A stretch of DNA of 10,682 bases from Erysipelotrichaceae bacterium UBA6182 (GTDB lineage: Bacteria > Bacillota_I > Bacilli_A > Erysipelotrichales > Erysipelotrichaceae): positions 1 to 10,682 of the forward strand of contig DITO01000030.1 of the NCBI GenBank assembly GCA_002422065.1, written 5' to 3'. Positions 6,628-10,682 of the stretch are shown piece by piece (the first letter of the stretch is position 1; each line of letters starts with the position of its first letter). The translations under genes and the position numbers were made by a program. The notes below the pieces were generated by a model. The model made no database searches and was not told the origin of the DNA. It was given only the letters and a program-made list of their open reading frames with translations.

Positions 6628-6939
6628 CTATTTCTTTTCTAATAAAGATTCAAGACGTGCTAATCTCTTTAGTACGTCACTTGGTGGAGCATTCTCAGAA
6701 TCCTTTAAAGCAGCAATAGTCGTGTTTGATTCAAGAAGCTTTTGCTGATACATATGCAAACTTTCTTCTAACATTTCAACTTTATTCACTAACGTTGCAA
6801 TCAAAGATTCGAAGTGGGCATAATCATGCATGACATCATCTAAAAAACTGTCAACTTCTAAAGGAGAATATCCTTTGAAATCAACATTAAATCGCTTGTT
6901 TAGTATTGATTCAGGGTTTTGCTTTAGTTTTTCGTTCAT
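6628..6939 (-). CDS. gpsB: GpsB, cell-division/elongation adaptor of the DivIVA family, 103 aa
   Basis: GpsB is a small cytoplasmic adaptor that binds the N-terminal tails of class A penicillin-binding proteins and helps switch wall synthesis between septum and side wall. The N-terminal DivIVA-like domain shows FKGYSPLEVDSFLDDV at 21-36, including the Tyr and Asp residues used for partner binding (Y24, D30 and D34 by position). A coiled coil covers about 38-78. The short C-terminal trimerising helix SDVLKRLARLESLLEKK (87-103) parallels the DILKRLSNLEK of Bacillus GpsB. The start ATG has AAGGAG 7 bases upstream and its own promoter. The gene is divergent from recU-ponA, a neighbourhood seen in Bacillus, and ponA encodes its probable partner. 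The TAG stop lies only a few bases before RNase P RNA. Confidence 0.95.
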   Translation of the reverse strand: MNEKLKQNPESILNKRFNVDFKGYSPLEVDSFLDDVMHDYAHFESLIATLVNKVEMLEESLHMYQQKLLESNTTIAALKDSENAPPSDVLKRLARLESLLEKK

Positions 6940-6957
6940 GATTAAGCTCCTTGGTTA

Positions 6958-6986
6958 ATTATGTCAAATATCATCTTTTTATGCAA
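6958..6986 (-). promoter_or_regulatory. Extended -10 sigma-A promoter for gpsB (and perhaps rnpB)
   Basis: On the minus strand, TTGCAT (6981-6986), a 17-base spacer and CATAAT (6958-6963) with a TG one base upstream form a good extended -10 promoter. Transcription should start roughly 12 bases before the gpsB ATG, just ahead of the ribosome binding site AAGGAG. Confidence 0.75.
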
Positions 6987-6999
6987 GTCATCATGTGTA

Positions 7000-7029
7000 T
7001 TGAGTCATACCTTAAAGATTTGATATAAT
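7000..7029 (+). promoter_or_regulatory. Extended -10 sigma-A promoter for recU-ponA
   Basis: TTGAGT (7000-7005) and a perfect TATAAT (7024-7029) are separated by 18 bases. A TG one base before the -10 box makes it an extended -10 element. The -10 box ends only 6 bases before the recU ATG, so the expected transcript start falls on or within about 3 bases of the start codon. The -35 box is 13 bases from that of the divergent gpsB promoter. Confidence 0.78.
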
Positions 7030-7035
7030 AATAAC

Positions 7036-7623
7036 ATGATTCAATACCCAACAAAGCGAAAATCTGTGCAATCTCAAGGTGTTTCTACAAAAAATCGTGG
7101 AATGTCATTAGAACACGACTTAAATATCACTAACGAATACTATCGTGTTCACGAAATTGCTAATGTTCATAAAAAGCCTACTCCAGTTCAAGTGGTTTCT
7201 GTATCTTATCCTTCTCGTAATCTAGCAAAAATTACAGAGGCATATTACAAAACCCCTTCTACAACGGATTACAATGGCATTTATCTTGGCACTTATATCG
7301 ACTTCGAAGCAAAAGAAGTAACAGATATGCATCGCTTCTCATTTGGTCGAATTCATCTCCACCAAATTGAGCATTTAAGAAGTATTGTACGTCATAAAGG
7401 TTGTGCATTTCTTATTATTCGATTTATCAAACACGAGCAAACCTTTTTTGTACCGTTTGAAAAATTTGATTTAGAATTCAAAACTACAACTCGTCGATCT
7501 ATTCCACTAGCATGGTTTCAATCAGAATGTGTTATAATACAACATGGGTTTACACCGCCTATCGATTATTTACCACATGTTCAACAATGGATTAAGGAGC
7601 AACATGAAAAAAGACACCAATAA
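7036..7623 (+). CDS. recU: RecU Holliday-junction resolvase, 195 aa
   Basis: RecU is the Mg-dependent endonuclease that cuts Holliday junctions at the end of recombination in Bacillota; it also modulates RecA. Visible motifs are MIQYP at the N-terminus (like MIRYP of B. subtilis), RGMSLEHDLN (21-30), HKKPTPVQVV (45-54), the nuclease core TTDYNGIYLGTYIDFEAKE (76-94) with D78, E91 and K93, HLHQIEH (107-113) and GFTPPIDYL near the end. The length is close to the family's 200. The ATG at 7036 is chosen because it gives the conserved N-terminus and an in-frame stop lies just upstream, yet no ribosome binding site precedes it. The message may be leaderless. The 3' end overlaps ponA by 20 bases; recU-ponA is a known operon in Bacillus and streptococci. 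Confidence 0.96.
   Translation: MIQYPTKRKSVQSQGVSTKNRGMSLEHDLNITNEYYRVHEIANVHKKPTPVQVVSVSYPSRNLAKITEAYYKTPSTTDYNGIYLGTYIDFEAKEVTDMHRFSFGRIHLHQIEHLRSIVRHKGCAFLIIRFIKHEQTFFVPFEKFDLEFKTTTRRSIPLAWFQSECVIIQHGFTPPIDYLPHVQQWIKEQHEKRHQ
7594..7599 (+). promoter_or_regulatory. Ribosome binding site that sets the ponA start
   Basis: AAGGAG lies 4 bases before ATG 7604, inside the Lys-Glu codons near the end of recU. The frame is open 20 codons further upstream to an ATG at 7544, but that start has no ribosome binding site and lies wholly inside recU. Confidence 0.85.
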
Positions 7624-10600
7624 AAACATAAATAAAGATGTTGTAAAAGTTAAGAAAAACAACATCAGAACTAAGAAACCTAAAAGGCATATTTTTATAA
7701 CCTTTGTTTCTTTCTTACTTACAATGATTGTCGCTGCGTTTTTATCAGGAAGTGGAATGACAATTTTAATTGTCTCATCCATGTTAGAAGACAAACCAGT
7801 ATTTGAAGCAGATAACTTTAATTCTCAAGAATCAAGCAAAATTTATGATATTAATGGAGATTTAATTGCCGACATTGGTTTACATTTAAGAGAAAACGTT
7901 ACTTATGATCAACTCCCTCAAGTTGTGATTGACGCCTTCATCTCTATTGAAGACTCTCGTTTCTTTACCCATGCAGGTTTTGATATTCCTCGTTTTTCAC
8001 TTGCTTTAATTGGAAACTTACAAGGAATACTCACTGGATCATCAGGATTTTCTGCAGGAGGTGGTTCAACAATCACCATGCAGTTAGTTAAAGGAACGTA
8101 TTTTGAAACTGAAGATTCTTTAGCTCCAACAACCATTGAGCGTAAAATGCAAGAAATCGCATTAGCACTTGAAGCAGACTCCAATATGCCAAAACGTCGT
8201 ATTTTAGAACTCTATGTCAATAGAATTAACTATGGAGTTCCTTCATCACGTGGAATTGAAACAGCTGCCCAATATTATTTTGGTAAGAGCACTCAAGAAC
8301 TCTCTTTAAGTGAAGCAGCTTATCTTGCAGGTGTTATTAATGCACCAACAACATTCAATGCTTACAATAACCTAGAACAAGCTACAGCACGTCGTAACAC
8401 CGTGTTATTTCAAATGCGTCGTCATGGATACATCACAGAGCAAGAAGAGCAAGATGCAAAGAATATTCCTCTCGAAAACCTATTAGCTGGAAAAACCACC
8501 ATTGATGGTCGTCCATTTCAAGCCTATATTGATACTGTTGTTAAAGAAGTCATCACTCTTACAGGAAAAGACCCTTACAACACACCAATGAATATTTATA
8601 CCTACATGCAACCTATCATTCAACAGCAAATTGATGATATTCAAAACGGCGATGTTGATTTTGAATTCATTGATGATTTACTACAAACCTCTGGGGTTGT
8701 AATGGACCATACCACTGGACAAGTTGTTGGAGTCATGGGAGGCCGTAACTATACCGGAGAGCGTATTTTGAATCGTGCTACTGATGCTGTGAATCAGATT
8801 GGTTCTACCGCAAAAGGAATTTTAGCTTATCCATTAGCTTTCGAACATTTAAATGTGTCAACTGCTGATGTCACTAAAGATGAACCTTTAATTATCGAAG
8901 GAACTAACTTAATTCTTAGAAATTATGATCGTAGATATCGTGGTGAAATGACAATTAAAGAAGCATTCGGACGATCCATGAACATCCCAGCATTTCTATA
9001 TCTTCAACGTGTCACACAGACAATTGGTAGCCGAAGTGTTGTTGAGCACTTAAACTCATTAGGATTTGATGTTGCACTAAATGATTATGACTTAGGATAC
9101 TCTATTGGAGGATCAACATTTACAGCTTCGCCAATGCAACTTAATGGGGCTTATGGTGCAATCTTCAATGATGGACAATACATTCAACCACATACTGTAT
9201 CTCGTATTGACTTTAGTGATGGATCAGATCCATTGATACCTCAATATGCAAGTACGCGTGTAATAACATCCGCAGCTTCATTCTTAACACTACAACTTAT
9301 GTACGATGCTGTTCATACTGACTATTCAAATGGATTAAGACAATATCGTCGCTCAGATTTTACAACCTATGGTAAAACAGGGACTACAAACTGGGGGCCA
9401 GAAGGTGCCCAATTTGGTATCCCAAATGGTGCAGCTAAAGATGAATGGCTTGTTGTTGGGAATACAAAATATGTCTCTACAATATGGATTGGATTTGATA
9501 AAGCTATTAAAGATAGAAACACTTATACAACCTCAGCTATTTTCTCTCAAAACTACCGTGGAAAGATAATGAATCGATTACTAGGTGCAATTGCCAAAGT
9601 TGAAAATAGTTATCCTACATTAAGACAACCATCCACAGTTACTTCAATTACTCACATTTTAGGTCCACAACCGTACTTAACTCCTACAGAAAACTTAGAT
9701 TCTGCACTAATTACAACAGGTCTTATAAAAACTGCTGGTGCTGGTACAGTACCAGTTCCTTTCCCAACACCTTCAAACTTAACTGGATTTACTTCATCAA
9801 GCACAGGTACTTCTATTTCACAAACCATCACAATTCAAATGGCTGCATATCCAGATGCTACAGCACTAGTTCGTGAACCAGTAAACTATGAAATGAAACT
9901 TGAAACCCCTACTCAAAGCGTTTCAGCAACAGGTACAAGATTATTCTCATTATCTTGGATTAGAGGCCCTATTGTTTATGTAGCACGCACTGTTATAAAT
10001 GGTGAACCTAAATTCTTTGTTTCTAATTCTCCAACTATTCAAATACCACTCACCAATGCAGCAGGTAGTACTTTAGAAGTATGTGGATTCTATGCCTATG
10101 AAAACTTCCTTGATCAACGATCAAATGTAGTATGTCAAAACGTAGCCCTTGTAGATCCAAATATTCTTACTGTTCCAAATTGGATAAATCAACGTTTATC
10201 TGCATTTAAAACGTGGGTTCAAACACTTAATCTTACTCAAATCACTTATGCAACGACTGTAGCATCTACACCAGCTAATGTTGGACTCATTACTGCATTC
10301 AGCCCAAGCAATATTATTAACACAAATATGCACGTGAATGACATTCGTGCTACACCAATCACACTTTCTTTCCAAGAGCGAGTTGTAGAGTTAACTCCTC
10401 TTATTGGACAAACACGAAATTATGCATATAACTCATGGCCACTTCGTGGATTTGTGACGATAAGTGATGCTGCTAGTAATGTCAACGGCACAAGTATTAT
10501 TAGTGATGTACTAGTGAATGGTGTATCTGCAACCTCAATTACAACATCACAGCAAAAAAACATTACATTAGTTTATGCTGCTCCACCTGCTACTCCAGAT

Positions 10601-10654
10601 CCCACTCCTACACCTGAGCCAACTCCTGAGCCAGAACCTACTCCAGCACCATAA
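7604..10654 (+). CDS. ponA: Class A penicillin-binding protein 1 (transglycosylase/transpeptidase) with long C-terminal extension, 1016 aa
   Basis: This bifunctional wall synthase polymerises lipid II into glycan strands and cross-links the peptides outside the membrane. A basic cytoplasmic tail (1-29) precedes one membrane segment (about 30-58). The family-51 glycosyltransferase domain (about 75-250) shows EDSRFFTHAGFD with catalytic E116, GGSTITMQLVK (153-163), and ERKMQEIALALE with RRILELYVNRINYG. The transpeptidase domain (about 360-660) has S401-TAK, SMN (458-460) and KTGTTNWG (591-598). Residues about 670-1016 lie beyond the catalytic core: a Ser/Thr/Pro linker, a beta-rich segment with C827 and C844, a PASTA-like segment (856-924), another beta-rich part and a Pro-rich tail. 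The protein is longer than B. subtilis PBP1 (about 914). It overlaps recU by 20 bases and shares its promoter. GpsB, encoded divergently, is the likely partner. Confidence 0.96.
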   Translation: MKKDTNKNINKDVVKVKKNNIRTKKPKRHIFITFVSFLLTMIVAAFLSGSGMTILIVSSMLEDKPVFEADNFNSQESSKIYDINGDLIADIGLHLRENVTYDQLPQVVIDAFISIEDSRFFTHAGFDIPRFSLALIGNLQGILTGSSGFSAGGGSTITMQLVKGTYFETEDSLAPTTIERKMQEIALALEADSNMPKRRILELYVNRINYGVPSSRGIETAAQYYFGKSTQELSLSEAAYLAGVINAPTTFNAYNNLEQATARRNTVLFQMRRHGYITEQEEQDAKNIPLENLLAGKTTIDGRPFQAYIDTVVKEVITLTGKDPYNTPMNIYTYMQPIIQQQIDDIQNGDVDFEFIDDLLQTSGVVMDHTTGQVVGVMGGRNYTGERILNRATDAVNQIGSTAKGILAYPLAFEHLNVSTADVTKDEPLIIEGTNLILRNYDRRYRGEMTIKEAFGRSMNIPAFLYLQRVTQTIGSRSVVEHLNSLGFDVALNDYDLGYSIGGSTFTASPMQLNGAYGAIFNDGQYIQPHTVSRIDFSDGSDPLIPQYASTRVITSAASFLTLQLMYDAVHTDYSNGLRQYRRSDFTTYGKTGTTNWGPEGAQFGIPNGAAKDEWLVVGNTKYVSTIWIGFDKAIKDRNTYTTSAIFSQNYRGKIMNRLLGAIAKVENSYPTLRQPSTVTSITHILGPQPYLTPTENLDSALITTGLIKTAGAGTVPVPFPTPSNLTGFTSSSTGTSISQTITIQMAAYPDATALVREPVNYEMKLETPTQSVSATGTRLFSLSWIRGPIVYVARTVINGEPKFFVSNSPTIQIPLTNAAGSTLEVCGFYAYENFLDQRSNVVCQNVALVDPNILTVPNWINQRLSAFKTWVQTLNLTQITYATTVASTPANVGLITAFSPSNIINTNMHVNDIRATPITLSFQERVVELTPLIGQTRNYAYNSWPLRGFVTISDAASNVNGTSIISDVLVNGVSATSITTSQQKNITLVYAAPPATPDPTPTPEPTPEPEPTPAP
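10586..10651 (+). repeat. ponA: Degenerate proline codon repeat encoding a Pro-Thr-Glu tail of PBP1
   Basis: Residues 995-1016 are made of repeated PTP and PEP units with Thr, Glu and Asp. At DNA level this shows as repeated CCNACTCC / CCTGAGCC units. The tail is probably an extended, wall-spanning segment. Such short repeats can change length by slippage, so copy number may differ between strains (inference). Confidence 0.7.
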
Positions 10655-10682
10655 TATAATAAGGGGCTGTAACGAAATAAAC

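Noticed and set aside
6627..6660. Possible promoter for rnpB at the end of gpsB (TTGAAT, 17 bases, TAGTTT on the minus strand)
   Set aside because: The -10 is poor and would lie at the very 5' end of the mature RNA, leaving no room for the normal start distance.
6403..6748. Plus-strand open frames across 6403-6748
   Set aside because: They are antisense to RNase P RNA and gpsB, encode no recognisable protein, and lack ribosome binding sites.
7544..7603. 20-codon N-terminal extension of ponA
   Set aside because: It has no ribosome binding site and overlaps recU in another frame; ATG 7604 has AAGGAG and gives a normal cytoplasmic tail.
1..10682. Search by eye for CRISPR repeats, tRNA genes, transposase fragments, riboswitches and LexA/DinR boxes
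   Set aside because: Nothing with convincing repeats, cloverleaf, transposase motifs, aptamer core or the GAAC-N4-GTTC type box was seen; a covariance-model and motif scan would be needed to be certain.

Overview
The window looks like the chromosome of a low-GC, Gram-positive-type bacterium (Bacillota; my best guess is the Erysipelotrichia or a close relative, inferred from gene content and order and not proven). The evidence is a type B (Bacillus-like) RNase P RNA, RNase Y, GpsB, RecU and a PonA-like class A penicillin-binding protein. The promoters are AT-rich sigma-A type and the ribosome binding sites are strong AGGAGG types. The standard code fits every gene, and TGA is used as a stop. 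I see no transposon, phage, CRISPR array, tRNA or foreign-looking insert. This is a housekeeping region, and I found no previously undescribed multi-gene system in it.

From 1 to 6939 every gene is on the minus strand. Read in the direction of transcription, the order is gpsB (start 6939), rnpB (RNase P RNA), rodZ-like, pgsA, C-terminal-type cinA and recA, which ends in a terminator. A new promoter then serves rny (RNase Y), ymdB, a 58-residue two-cluster ferredoxin with a terminator-like hairpin, and miaB, which runs off the left edge. From 7036 to 10654 two genes run on the plus strand: recU and ponA (PBP1, with an unusually long extracellular C-terminal part). The 96 bp between gpsB and recU holds two divergent, well-formed promoters.

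The window joins two neighbourhoods that, from memory, lie apart in Bacillus subtilis: ymfM(rodZ)-pgsA-cinA-recA-rny-ymdB-miaB, and rnpB-gpsB-recU-ponA. The functions are envelope growth (GpsB, PonA, RodZ, PgsA), DNA recombination and repair (RecU, RecA), RNA processing (RNase P, RNase Y with its partner YmdB), and tRNA modification (MiaB, possibly served by the ferredoxin).

Packing is very tight. cinA/recA, rny/ymdB, pgsA/cinA and recU/ponA overlap, and several ribosome binding sites lie inside the last codons of the gene before. The points most worth a second look are: an apparently leaderless recU; an RNase P RNA wedged between two genes with no visible promoter; a stand-alone CinA domain with altered signature motifs; the ferredoxin-hairpin-miaB arrangement; and the PBP1 C-terminus with a cryptic PASTA-like segment and a proline-rich tail.
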